From SYFY01 sp031385325 (GTDB taxonomy: Bacteria; Pseudomonadota; Gammaproteobacteria; Pseudomonadales; Azotimanducaceae), in the NCBI GenBank assembly GCA_031385325.1, contig JANNBJ010000054.1, forward strand, positions 1-25,981: a DNA stretch of 25,981 nt. Reading direction: 5' to 3'. Below the pieces are notes generated by a model. It made no database searches. It saw nothing but the letters and a program-made list of their open reading frames with translations, and was not told where the DNA came from. This document shows, in pieces, positions 13,103 to 20,440 of the stretch. Every line of letters starts with the position of its first letter. Position 1 is the stretch's first letter. Made by a program: the position numbers and the translations under genes.

Positions 13103-14554
13103 ATGACCTTGCTGCCCCCAGACATTTGCGAACGTGCTCGACAGTCGCGAGACCCGCGCTTCGATGGGCGTTTTTATGTCGGCGTGCTGACGACAGGTAT
13201 CTACTGCCGTCCCGTCTGTCCGGCGAAAACACCAAAGACCGAGAATGTCCGGTTCTTTGCCAGCGGCGCCGCCGCGCAGACTGCGGGCTTTCGGCCTTGC
13301 ATGCGTTGCAAGCCCGATCTGTATGCGCCAGCGCCCAGTGGACAGCAGGTCAGCACGCCGGTGTTGCGGGCACTTCGACACATCGAAGCCGGTTTCCTCA
13401 ATGCAGGTACGACCACGGCCCTGGCGGCCGAGCTTGGGATGGGCACGCGCCAGCTCAACAGGTTATTTGCCGATGAACTTGGCTCGACGCCACTCGCTGT
13501 CGGTCGGGCGGTTCGATTGCAACTGGCGCGCCGATTGATGGCTAATCCTGCACTGCGGCTCACCGAGGTGGCCATGCACGCAGGCTTTGGCAGCATTCGC
13601 CGATTCAACGCCGAGTTCCAGACGGTGTATCAACAACCACCCGGCATCGTGCGACAACAGCTGACTTCTGCGGCCGACGATACCATTCAATTTTCAGTGC
13701 CGATCCGTGAGCCCTACCACCGACCCTGGATGATGGACTTTCTGGCAGCGCGGACGCTGAACGGTTTGGAGTCGGTGGTCGACGGCGTCTATCGTCGACA
13801 GATCTCGCTGACCGAGGGTGGTGTCGGGCAAGTTGCCGCGGAACTCGGCGCGAACAGTCTGCGCATCACCATTCCGACGCAGAGTGAAATGCCCATCTTC
13901 GAGATCCTGCGGCGGCTGCGCCGTGTTTTTGATCTTGATGCGGATGGCGCGGCCATCGATGAGCAGCTGCGTCGGGATCCGTGGCTTGCGCCGTGGCTTG
14001 CGGCTGCGCCAGGGCTGCGTGTGCCGGGTGCATGGGACGGATATGAAACGGCGGTTCGAGCCATTCTCGGCCAGCAGGTGAGTGTGGCGCGTGCGCGAAC
14101 CATTGCGCATTTGTTTATCGATCACTTCGGCGGTGGCACCTTCCCCTCACCGGAAGTGTTGGCCACGGCGGATATCGCAAACCTAGGTGCTATGCCAGGC
14201 GCGCGATGTGAAGCGGTACGACGATTGGCAGAGGCGGTGGCGGCGGGTGACCTGCAACTTGACGAATGTCAGGACGCCGGGGCACTGACGACATCGCTGA
14301 CAGCGATCAAGGGCATTGGCGAGTGGACGGCGAGTTATATCACCATGCGCATCGCCCGCGATCCGGATACCTTTCTGCCGACGGACTGGGTAGTTCGCAA
14401 GGCGCTGGTTGATGCGCCGTTGGGTGCGAGGCAACAACCCGCGTTGTGGCAACCCTTCCGTTCCTACGCGGTGATGGCGCTGTGGTACAAGGCGGATACC
14501 GAGCGTCAGCGGAAGAAGGCGGGTGAACAGAAATCTGAAGGAGCGATTCGATGA
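13103..14554 (+). CDS. alkA: Ada regulatory domain fused to AlkA DNA-3-methyladenine glycosylase
   Basis: A 483-aa fusion for alkylation damage. Residues 1-80 are the Ada N-terminal zinc domain with Cys35, Cys39, Cys66 and Cys69 (GIYCRPVC, FRPCMRC); Cys35 is the expected acceptor of methyl groups from phosphotriesters. Residues ~85-185 are an AraC-type DNA-binding domain (TTALAAELGMGTRQLNRLF). Residues ~195-480 are AlkA: an N-terminal domain, then the helix-hairpin-helix IKGIGEWTASYITM and catalytic Asp428 in LPTDWVV. The glycosylase removes 3-methylpurines; the Ada part probably turns on this gene and the one after it when methylated. Its stop overlaps the start of the methyltransferase gene by 4 bp. 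This domain order is known, so it is not new, but it is complete. No strong ribosome site precedes ATG 13103. Confidence 0.93.
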   Translation: MTLLPPDICERARQSRDPRFDGRFYVGVLTTGIYCRPVCPAKTPKTENVRFFASGAAAQTAGFRPCMRCKPDLYAPAPSGQQVSTPVLRALRHIEAGFLNAGTTTALAAELGMGTRQLNRLFADELGSTPLAVGRAVRLQLARRLMANPALRLTEVAMHAGFGSIRRFNAEFQTVYQQPPGIVRQQLTSAADDTIQFSVPIREPYHRPWMMDFLAARTLNGLESVVDGVYRRQISLTEGGVGQVAAELGANSLRITIPTQSEMPIFEILRRLRRVFDLDADGAAIDEQLRRDPWLAPWLAAAPGLRVPGAWDGYETAVRAILGQQVSVARARTIAHLFIDHFGGGTFPSPEVLATADIANLGAMPGARCEAVRRLAEAVAAGDLQLDECQDAGALTTSLTAIKGIGEWTASYITMRIARDPDTFLPTDWVVRKALVDAPLGARQQPALWQPFRSYAVMALWYKADTERQRKKAGEQKSEGAIR

Positions 14555-15048
14555 AGTACACGTGGATGCAAAGTCCGATCGGTGATCTGCTGCTGGCCGG
14601 CGAAGCAAAGCTGTCGCTGGTGAGTTTCCCCGAAGGCAACAAAAAGCAGGAGCCAAAGTCAGGCTGGGTTCGTGATGACAGCATCTTTCCGGAAGTGCAG
14701 CGGCAACTGGCAGAGTACTTTGCGGGCAGTCGCACCACGTTCGACCTTGAGCTTGAAGTGCATGGCACAATCTTTCAGAAGAGTGTGCTCAAGGCGCTGC
14801 AGACCATCCCCTTCGGTCAGACCCGCACTTACAAGGATATTGCCGAGCAGGTTGGATCACCCAAGGCGGTGCGCGCAGTCGGTGCAGCCAATGGCAGCAA
14901 TCCGATCCCGATCATCATTCCCTGTCATCGGGTGATTGGCAGCAACGGCAAGCTCACCGGTTTTGGCGGCGGCCTGCCAACCAAGCAGTATCTGCTTGAT
15001 CTTGAGCAAGGCAGAACCCCGCTCTTTGATGCGCGGGCCAACGGCTAG
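14551..15048 (+). CDS. ogt: Methylated-DNA--[protein]-cysteine S-methyltransferase
   Basis: A 165-aa suicide repair protein that takes the methyl group from O6-methylguanine or O4-methylthymine. The acceptor is Cys125 in IIPCHRVIG. Upstream is the DNA-binding helix-turn-helix with TYKDIAEQVGSPKAVRAVGAAN, including the arginine finger and the Asn hinge. TGFGGGLPTKQYLLDLE is the usual family C-terminus. The start ATG overlaps the Ada/AlkA stop (ATGA), and GAAGGAG lies about 7 bp upstream, so the pair is translationally coupled and probably co-induced by the Ada domain. Its 3' end is 15 bp from the convergent aroA end. Confidence 0.95.
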   Translation: MKYTWMQSPIGDLLLAGEAKLSLVSFPEGNKKQEPKSGWVRDDSIFPEVQRQLAEYFAGSRTTFDLELEVHGTIFQKSVLKALQTIPFGQTRTYKDIAEQVGSPKAVRAVGAANGSNPIPIIIPCHRVIGSNGKLTGFGGGLPTKQYLLDLEQGRTPLFDARANG

Positions 15049-15063
15049 GCTCCGTGGCGATGG

Positions 15064-16365
15064 TTAGGCCGCAATCAGACCTTTAAAGACCTCGAAGTAA
15101 TCCGGAAAAGTCTTCGCGACACAACCCGGATCAAGGATGGTGACCGGCACGCCGCCCAAAGCGAGCAAAGAAAAACACATGGCGATTCGATGGTCGCCAT
15201 AGGTTTCGATCGTTGCCGAGTTGAGTTTTGCCGGCGGGTCGATTGCGATGTAGTCGCTGCCTTCGACCACGCTCGCGCCACACTTGCGTAGTTCCGTTGC
15301 CATGGCGCTGAGTCGATCGGTTTCCTTGACGCGCCAGTTGGCGATATTGCGGATCACGGTTTTGCCGCGTGCAAACAGCGCAAGCGTTGCAGCCGTCATG
15401 GCAGCGTCGGGGATGTGGTTGAGGTCCATATCCAAACCGGTCAACGGACCTGGCTTGACGGTGATGCTGTCCTGCCCGATGGTTACGTGTGCGCCCATGC
15501 GACGCAGTACCTCGGCAAAGACCACATCACCCTGAATGCTGCGTGCGCCGATGCCATGCACGGTGACACCAGTGCCGGAGATGGCGCCGGCAGCCATGAA
15601 GTACGAAGCCGATGACGCATCACCTTCAACCAGAAAGGTTCCCGGAGAACGAAGAGTCTGCGGACGCGCGTGGAATACCCGGTAGTCTTCGTGTGTCACC
15701 TGCGCGCCAAATCGATCGAGCAATTCGAGTGTGATGTCGATATAGGGTTTTGACACCAGAGGCGTGGTCAGTTCGACTCTCGTGCGGTCTTTTGCCAGAG
15801 GCAAGGCCATCAGGAGCGCGGTCAGAAACTGGCTCGAGATATGTCCTGCGATATGCGTGGTGCCACCGGTCAAGCCGGTCCCGTCGATCGCCAGTGGCGG
15901 GTAACCCTCTGCGCCGAGATAGCGAATGTTCGCGCCCAACTCGCGCAGCGCATCAACAAGATGGCCCACGGGCCGTTCGCGCATACGTGCAACGCCGTCC
16001 AGTACAAATTGTCCGGTACCCAGTGTCAGCGCAGCAGCCAGCGGCCGATAGGCAGTTCCGGCCAGACCGAGATCAAGGGTTAGCGCCTGACCCGCATGCC
16101 CGCCCGCATGCTGGCCCGCATGCTGGAACGGCCCGCCAAGACCATGGACCAGCGTGTCTTCGCCATCCTGTTCGATGTGTACCCCGAGCGCGGTGAGTGC
16201 GTCATGCATCGCGCGTGTATCTTCGCTGTCGAGCAGGTTTTTCAGCCGCGTGGTACCGGTTGCGAGTGCGGCCAGCAGAAAGGCGCGATTGGAGATGCTC
16301 TTCGAGCCGGGCAAAGACATGGTGCCCTGCAGGGCGTTAACTGGATCAAGGACAAGTGCGTTCAT
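15064..16365 (-). CDS. aroA: 3-phosphoshikimate 1-carboxyvinyltransferase (EPSP synthase)
   Basis: AroA joins phosphoenolpyruvate to shikimate-3-phosphate in aromatic amino acid synthesis. The 433-aa protein has Lys22 in PGSKSISNRA, MRERPVGHLVDAL, the catalytic Asp in HIPDAAMTAA, WRVKETDRL, TYGDHRIAM and CVAKTFPDYF, so the substrate residues are largely present. Two oddities lie at 82-106: a His/Ala/Gly repeat insertion (HAGQHAGGHAG) of about seven residues relative to E. coli, and GLAGTAYRP where the class I consensus is GNAGTAMRP, i.e. Leu101 in place of the near-invariant Asn and Tyr106 for Met. It is co-oriented with syd, which ends 49 bp upstream. ATG 16365 is the natural start; its ribosome site is weak. 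Confidence 0.95.
   Translation of the reverse strand: MNALVLDPVNALQGTMSLPGSKSISNRAFLLAALATGTTRLKNLLDSEDTRAMHDALTALGVHIEQDGEDTLVHGLGGPFQHAGQHAGGHAGQALTLDLGLAGTAYRPLAAALTLGTGQFVLDGVARMRERPVGHLVDALRELGANIRYLGAEGYPPLAIDGTGLTGGTTHIAGHISSQFLTALLMALPLAKDRTRVELTTPLVSKPYIDITLELLDRFGAQVTHEDYRVFHARPQTLRSPGTFLVEGDASSASYFMAAGAISGTGVTVHGIGARSIQGDVVFAEVLRRMGAHVTIGQDSITVKPGPLTGLDMDLNHIPDAAMTAATLALFARGKTVIRNIANWRVKETDRLSAMATELRKCGASVVEGSDYIAIDPPAKLNSATIETYGDHRIAMCFSLLALGGVPVTILDPGCVAKTFPDYFEVFKGLIAA
16087..16131. repeat. 12-bp tandem repeat inside aroA
   Basis: Three 12-bp units (ctgacccgcatg, cccgcccgcatg, ctggcccgcatg) and a partial fourth keep the reading frame, each unit adding four residues of the His-Ala-Gly-Gln type on the minus strand. 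It looks like slippage-born microduplication in a surface loop. Confidence 0.75.
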
Positions 16366-16414
16366 GACGGCACTTTACCATTTGCCGTCGACCAAGTCGG
16401 CCACGCACAACCGT

Positions 16415-16975
16415 TCAGGCAGTGGATGATCGAGGCGTGAGTTCGTCGAGAAACACGGCGAGGTTCGGCGCCACCACTTGCAGCGGTTTGCGGGCGGGTG
16501 CTTCCAGTAGCACTTCGCCTGACGTGTTATCAACGGTCAGCATGTAGTCGCTGCCGTCTTCCGTGCAGGCAAAAAACAGGGACAGCGGCGCCTTGGCTCG
16601 ACGCTGTGTTACGACGTGACCGATCTGATTTTCGATGAGCCGTTCGGCGTCGTCCGTGTTCCACAACTGCAGCAGTGACAGCGGGCCTTGTGGCGCTTGC
16701 GCACCGAGACTGCCGGCGAAGTAACGACCCCAGTACTGCTTGAGGTCAGGATGGATCGGTGCATCGAGCGCTGCTTCAAGTGGTGCGAGCACGGCCGGAT
16801 CATCCCGCAGTACCGGGCGCCACTGGATGGATAGTTCGGTCCCGCCGGACGTGATGGCATCGCCGCATTCGCAGGATGATCGCCAGTCAGGTAACCACGG
16901 CGTCATTAGCGGCGACAGTGACTTCACGTAGTGGTCGACGAAATCATCCAGGGCTTGCGCAACGGTTCGCGTCAC
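16415..16975 (-). CDS. syd: SecY-interacting protein Syd
   Basis: Syd is a peripheral cytosolic-face protein that binds SecY and is thought to check that the SecYEG translocon is correctly assembled. The 186-aa product is of family length and follows E. coli Syd closely: an N-terminal AQALDDFVDHY, then PLSLLQLWNTDDAERL, IENQIGHVVTQRR, the TVDNTSGEV strand, and the C-terminal NLAVFLDEL. The start is GTG at 16975, overlapping the upstream metal-sensor stop by 4 bp (GTGA). The E. coli N-terminus (AQALKDF) supports this GTG over an internal ATG. Lying last in an ECF sigma/EF-hand/metal-sensor run is unexpected for syd and suggests cotranscription. Confidence 0.88.
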   Translation of the reverse strand: MTRTVAQALDDFVDHYVKSLSPLMTPWLPDWRSSCECGDAITSGGTELSIQWRPVLRDDPAVLAPLEAALDAPIHPDLKQYWGRYFAGSLGAQAPQGPLSLLQLWNTDDAERLIENQIGHVVTQRRAKAPLSLFFACTEDGSDYMLTVDNTSGEVLLEAPARKPLQVVAPNLAVFLDELTPRSSTA

Positions 16976-17490
16976 TCTGGTGGCGGCTCCTCGAAGGGCT
17001 CGTCTGGCGCATGAGAACCACGAGAAATATGAGGTCCGCCAGAATCGTGGGCGCGGTGTCCCGGACCGTGCTGCATCTGTTCATCGAGCGCAACACGTTC
17101 CGCTGTGGAGAGCGATTGCATGAGTTGCACAAACGCATCATGACTGGCCGATTGAAGGGTCTGCATCTGGCCGTGCAGCGCCGTGAGCGCAGCTTTCAGA
17201 GCGACGGGATCAAGCGGATCACGCCGAATTTCTGCGCGCAGGTTAGCCTGCAATTCCCGCATCTGGCGGAACTGAGCACGCTCGGGGCGAAAGGCGCGCA
17301 TCGACTTGAGCAGTTCCGTGCGACGTTGCATGGGCAGACTTTCGGCATACCGCATCAATCCGAACATCGGATTCATCATCATCGCCGACGGCGGACCACG
17401 AAATTTTGTCCCGAACGCAAACCCGAGCAGCAGCAGGTTCACGCCGAGCGAGAGAACCAGTGCAATCGTCAACCACTTGTTCCTAGTCAT
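16972..17490 (-). CDS. Membrane-anchored periplasmic metal-sensor-like protein (CnrX/Spy-type)
   Basis: A 172-aa protein with one N-terminal transmembrane helix (LTIALVLSLGVNLLLLGFAFG) and a helical periplasmic part with many Arg/Gln/Leu (ERAQFRQMRELQANLRAEI), the pattern of the CnrX/ZraP/Spy-like metal-resistance superfamily. The C-terminal tail is His-rich (HGPGHRAHDSGG ... SHAPDEP), a plausible metal site. In CnrX systems such a sensor binds Ni/Co and relieves anti-sigma inhibition of an ECF sigma; here the sigma and anti-sigma are directly upstream. An in-frame ATG at 17508 exists, but ATG 17490 fits better, giving MTRNKW before the helix and only an 8-bp overlap with the anti-sigma gene. 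The metal is unknown. Confidence 0.72.
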   Translation of the reverse strand: MTRNKWLTIALVLSLGVNLLLLGFAFGTKFRGPPSAMMMNPMFGLMRYAESLPMQRRTELLKSMRAFRPERAQFRQMRELQANLRAEIRRDPLDPVALKAALTALHGQMQTLQSASHDAFVQLMQSLSTAERVALDEQMQHGPGHRAHDSGGPHISRGSHAPDEPFEEPPPE

Positions 17491-17926
17491 AGCTGGTGTA
17501 GACCTCATCCAGTAAAACCGAGCTCAGATCCAGTGCGGGAGATGACTCCTCCTGTACCGGTATGGCCGAGCCCAGCCAGGTGCCAAACAACAAGGGAGTC
17601 AGGGCAAGAATGGCCGGTCGCCAGAACCCGGCTGTCAGCCAGCCAACCAGCTGATCGATGGCGCCGCTCGATTCGGGAGGCAAACCGGCCAGAATGCGCG
17701 CGTGCAAACCAGGTGGTGCGACGTGTTCCGGTACCGCGCTGACAAGTTGATCCAGGGTTTGTGCTGCTTGCCATTCCGCACGCGCCTGCGCGGAGTGGGC
17801 CAGCAACTGCTCCGCCTTGACGCGCACTTCTGCAGGCCAGTCGAACTGGTTCGAGCCCGCTGTATCCAGCAGAGCGATGAATGCCTGCAACTCCATCATC
17901 TCGTGGGGCACTGGTTTCATGGGCAT
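17483..17926 (-). CDS. Putative anti-sigma factor with one transmembrane helix
   Basis: A 147-aa protein that is probably cytosolic for its first ~100 residues and then has a single helix (PAILALTPLLFGTWLG) near 105-122 with a short acidic periplasmic tail. It has no H-x3-C-x2-C zinc motif, so it is not a ZAS-type anti-sigma. Assignment rests on position directly after an ECF sigma gene (10-bp overlap), size and topology, plus the following metal-sensor gene. GGGAG lies about 6 bp before ATG 17926. A CnrY-like inhibitory peptide role is an alternative. No strong sequence family is recognised. Confidence 0.6.
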   Translation of the reverse strand: MPMKPVPHEMMELQAFIALLDTAGSNQFDWPAEVRVKAEQLLAHSAQARAEWQAAQTLDQLVSAVPEHVAPPGLHARILAGLPPESSGAIDQLVGWLTAGFWRPAILALTPLLFGTWLGSAIPVQEESSPALDLSSVLLDEVYTSYD

Positions 17927-18474
17927 GACCCGCTCCCGTTGGCAGATTGGCGAAACACTTGCCGCAGGGTTCGCCTGGCCCGCGCGATCAACGATTCCAC
18001 AGCGTGTGTACTGATACCCATGATGTGTCCCGTTTCGTCTGTGGAAAAGCCGGACAGCAGAGACAGGCTCACGGCAGTTCGCTGACCCAGTGGAAGACCA
18101 GCGATGCTCATCTGCAACAATTGTGTCGCGTCATCATCGTGCGGTTCTGGGCTCGGCACGCTATCGATCGTCTCATCGTCGAGCGACTGGGTTGGCTCAT
18201 GCCGTCGCCAGCTGTCGACGAATACGTTGTGTGCGATTTGATGCATCCACGTGGTAACGCGGACACTCCCAAACCGAAAAGTCGCCGCCTTCTGCCACAC
18301 CCGCATGAATGTTTCCTGAGCAAGATCGTCTGCATCCGCTGGTGATCGTGAGAGCCGGAAGGTGTAGGCATGGATGGCACTCAAGTGACGTCGTACCAGT
18401 TGGTCAAACGCCTGGCGGTCTCCCGCTTGTATCCGCGCCATCAATGCCTCGTCCGACTCTGATCGATCACTCAA
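17917..18474 (-). CDS. ECF RNA polymerase sigma factor
   Basis: A 185-aa extracytoplasmic-function sigma. Region 2 runs from MARIQAGDRQAFDQLVRRHL through DADDLAQETFMRVWQ to TWMHQIAHNVFVDSWRR (core and -10 recognition). Region 4 has GLPLGQRTAVSLSLLSGFSTDETGHIMGISTHAVESLIARARR, a -35-binding helix-turn-helix. The frame is open far upstream, but a TTG at 18474 (SDRSESDEALMARIQ), 10 bp after the EF-hand stop and with GAGAG upstream, gives a normal ECF N-terminus. ATG 18441 is the alternative, and a start at 18624 would overlap the EF-hand gene by 140 bp. It probably activates its own operon in response to the membrane partners encoded next. Confidence 0.88.
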   Translation of the reverse strand: MSDRSESDEALMARIQAGDRQAFDQLVRRHLSAIHAYTFRLSRSPADADDLAQETFMRVWQKAATFRFGSVRVTTWMHQIAHNVFVDSWRRHEPTQSLDDETIDSVPSPEPHDDDATQLLQMSIAGLPLGQRTAVSLSLLSGFSTDETGHIMGISTHAVESLIARARRTLRQVFRQSANGSGSCP

Positions 18475-18484
18475 GAGCGAACTC

Positions 18485-19129
18485 TCAGCCGGCGGGGCGA
18501 ACGGCAGGCTTCGCACCACCGACTGGCGGTGAACCGCCTTGTTGTGCTGACGAACGCGCGGCACGACGTTCTTCGCGAGTGACTTTTCCATCACCGTCTG
18601 AATCCATCTTGCGCAGGTGCTCAAGCGGGTTGGGCATTTCGTCCGTGGTCAGTGCGCCGTCGCCGTTGGCGTCCATTTGTTTGAAGAGATGCGTTCGAAA
18701 CACAGTGCGGTGAGCAGCTTGAAGGTTCTCCCGGGAAAATTCCTGTCGCGACAACGAAGCGTTATCGTCAGCATCGAGTTGATTGAAGATGTCGTCTTCA
18801 ATCGCTTCGAAGTCCATGTCAAAGTCCGGTCCACCACTGTGGTGCCCCATCGGTCCCATGGGTCCGGGTGGAGGGCCTTCATGACCTCGGAAGCCGGCGG
18901 GATGATGTCCCGGTCGACCCATCGGCCCGCCCTCAGCGGCGAGGAACTCTGCCTGGCTGATGCTGCCATCACTATTGGTGTCCACTTTGGCCTGTCGCTG
19001 CGCGACCTTTTGTTCAACGGTGGCGAGATCGATTGTTTCGTCGCCGCCAAAAGGGGGGCGAGCAAAAGCCGCGGCACTGGCCAGCAGACCGATGGCGCTG
19101 AATGTCACCATGTGTAACTTCGAAATCAT
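18485..19129 (-). CDS. Secreted EF-hand protein
   Basis: A 214-aa protein with a Sec signal peptide (residues 1-23, ending AFA before RPP). It has four Ca2+-type EF-hand loops: 50-61 (DTNSDGSISQAE), 119-130 (DADDNASLSRQE), 153-164 (DANGDGALTTDE) and 176-187 (DSDGDGKVTREE). Between the first and second lies a Gly/Pro/His/Met stretch (GRPGHH, GPMGPMGHH) that could bind a transition metal. The C-terminus is disordered. AGGAGA sits 8 bp upstream of ATG 19129. The gene is first in a run with an ECF sigma, anti-sigma-like protein and metal sensor, which suggests it senses or buffers periplasmic Ca2+ or metal for that unit. Similar EF-hand/ECF pairs are known in Xanthomonas-like genomes, as I recall. 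greB ends 43 bp upstream. Confidence 0.85.
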   Translation of the reverse strand: MISKLHMVTFSAIGLLASAAAFARPPFGGDETIDLATVEQKVAQRQAKVDTNSDGSISQAEFLAAEGGPMGRPGHHPAGFRGHEGPPPGPMGPMGHHSGGPDFDMDFEAIEDDIFNQLDADDNASLSRQEFSRENLQAAHRTVFRTHLFKQMDANGDGALTTDEMPNPLEHLRKMDSDGDGKVTREERRAARSSAQQGGSPPVGGAKPAVRPAG

Positions 19130-19172
19130 CTGGGATCTCCTGTGAATTGTTCCCGGCAGCTTGTACGCAGGA

Positions 19173-19685
19173 TCAAGCGGATTCCGTCGCGGCGTAGCTG
19201 ATTGCCGTGATCCAGTACAGCTGATCGCCTGATGGCGTCTGCAGGCTGATCTCGTCTTCTACCGTTTTGCCGAGTGTGGCGCGGGCCAATGGAGAGTCGA
19301 CGCTGATCCAGCCCAGAGCGGTGTCGATTTCATCGGCGCCCACCAATCGTACCGTGATCGTTTTTCCGGTTTCTTCCTCGAGGCTCACCCATGCGCCGAA
19401 GTAAACCTTTGTCTGATCACGTGGCATGCGATCGACCACTTCAACTTCGTCCAGTCGCTTCGAGAGATAGCGGATGCGCGCATCCATTTCACGCTGCGCT
19501 TTGCGGCCATAGATGTAGTCGCCGTTTTCGGAGCGGTCGCCATTGGCGGCTGCGGCCTGAATGCTGGCGGTGAGGGCAGGTCGCTGAATCTTCCACAGCT
19601 CCTTCAACTCTGCAGTCAGCCGGGCATGACCGTCAGCGGTGATGTAAGGGGAAGCGTGTGCGCGAGGCGGGCGATATCGTGACAT
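19173..19685 (-). CDS. greB: Transcription elongation factor GreB
   Basis: A 170-aa Gre factor that enters the secondary channel of RNA polymerase and rescues backtracked complexes by stimulating transcript cleavage. The N-terminal coiled coil starts SPYITADGHARLTAEL, and the acidic tip region NGDRSENGDYIYGRK and the helix EMDARIRYLSKRLDEVEVV are of the GreB type. The C-terminal FKBP-like domain has WISVDSPLARATLG. MSRYRPPRA is the usual GreB start. AAGG lies very close to ATG 19685, so translation may be modest. The EF-hand gene begins 43 bp downstream, close enough for readthrough. Confidence 0.93.
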   Translation of the reverse strand: MSRYRPPRAHASPYITADGHARLTAELKELWKIQRPALTASIQAAAANGDRSENGDYIYGRKAQREMDARIRYLSKRLDEVEVVDRMPRDQTKVYFGAWVSLEEETGKTITVRLVGADEIDTALGWISVDSPLARATLGKTVEDEISLQTPSGDQLYWITAISYAATESA

Positions 19686-19756
19686 GCCTTAGCTTCACCG
19701 GCGAAGCCCTATAAGGCAATCTTTAGGTAGGGTCAGAGTGCAGAACTAGAGGAGTT

Positions 19757-19784
19757 GGGGTTGTTTCCTGAAGCAAACAACCCC
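19757..19784 (-). terminator. Strong hairpin downstream of the Tyr/Gly/His-rich gene
   Basis: ggggttgttt and aaacaacccc pair over 10 bp around an 8-nt loop, starting 20 bp after the stop at 19805. No long T-run follows on the minus strand; on the plus strand only cccttt follows. It is the best terminator candidate in this gap. Confidence 0.55.
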
Positions 19785-19804
19785 CCTTTGTCGTTCAACT
19801 CAAC

Positions 19805-20308
19805 TCACCAGGCGCAAGTGCTACGGTCCAGTTCGATGAGTAACTCTTCGCCATTGGCCGAGGTCGTGCGCTCGAAGCAATCACCATTACGATCCCTGAA
19901 CAGGCGTCGCCCCTGGTTTTGCCGGATCACTTGAGTCGATCGGACGATGGGCGAGGAATCGTAGACCACGTCGCGGTAGACCGGCTGTCGAACAACTCGT
20001 CGTTCGTAGCTGTTGTGATAAGCATTTGTCAGCACGGATCCGACAATCAAGCCGCCGGCCAGAAACAGCGCTTCCCGACCGTGGTGCCTTCCGTGGGAAC
20101 CATAGTGTCGACCACCACCGTAGTCGTTATAGCCGTAATCGTTGTAACCGCCATAGTTCCCGTGGCCACCATAGTCGTGGCGCTGGTAGTCGTTATAACG
20201 GTTCCATCGATCATGGCCATGGTGGCCCGCCTGTGCGGGCAAGGCGATCACGCTGCCGGTTACCAGCAGCACTGCGAGGACGTTTCGAACTGCATATCTC
20301 ATGACCAT
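19805..20308 (-). CDS. Secreted Tyr/Gly/His-rich small protein, function unknown
   Basis: A 167-aa protein with a clear signal peptide (1-27, LLVTGSVIALPAQA). The mature N-terminus is His-rich (GHHGHD), then comes a low-complexity Tyr/Asn/Asp/Gly repeat (YGGYNDYGYNDYGGG) and a short Gly-containing hydrophobic stretch (FLAGGLIVGSVLTNAY) that may insert in a membrane. The C-terminal part is ordered-looking: RQPVYRDVVYDSSPIVRSTQVIR, then a compact FRDRNGDCFERTTSANGEELLIEL and CAW end, with two Cys that could form a disulfide. I do not recognise a family; RcnB-like envelope proteins are the nearest idea. ATG 20308 is preferred for AGGAG 5 bp upstream. It is followed by a strong hairpin. The 132 bp upstream, to mtnA, have no gene. 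Confidence 0.7.
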   Translation of the reverse strand: MVMRYAVRNVLAVLLVTGSVIALPAQAGHHGHDRWNRYNDYQRHDYGGHGNYGGYNDYGYNDYGGGRHYGSHGRHHGREALFLAGGLIVGSVLTNAYHNSYERRVVRQPVYRDVVYDSSPIVRSTQVIRQNQGRRLFRDRNGDCFERTTSANGEELLIELDRSTCAW

Positions 20309-20440
20309 GAACTCCTGCCATCCCAACTTCGAATCACGTTACTCGTTCTGGTCTGAACACGGTGTGAATGCATTGTTAACGGCTTCTGAATCTGGCTCTG
20401 CAAACGGACCACGGAGCTTCCGCGGATAGTCCACTGCAGT

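Noticed and set aside
16087..16131. CRISPR-like array in aroA
   Set aside because: Units are contiguous with no spacers and lie inside a core gene.
16876..17742. 288-codon open frame opposite the metal-sensor and anti-sigma genes
   Set aside because: Arg/His-rich random-looking composition and antisense to better supported genes.
17917..18624. Longer sigma factor starting at 18624
   Set aside because: Would overlap the EF-hand gene by 140 bp and add ~50 residues with no sigma similarity.
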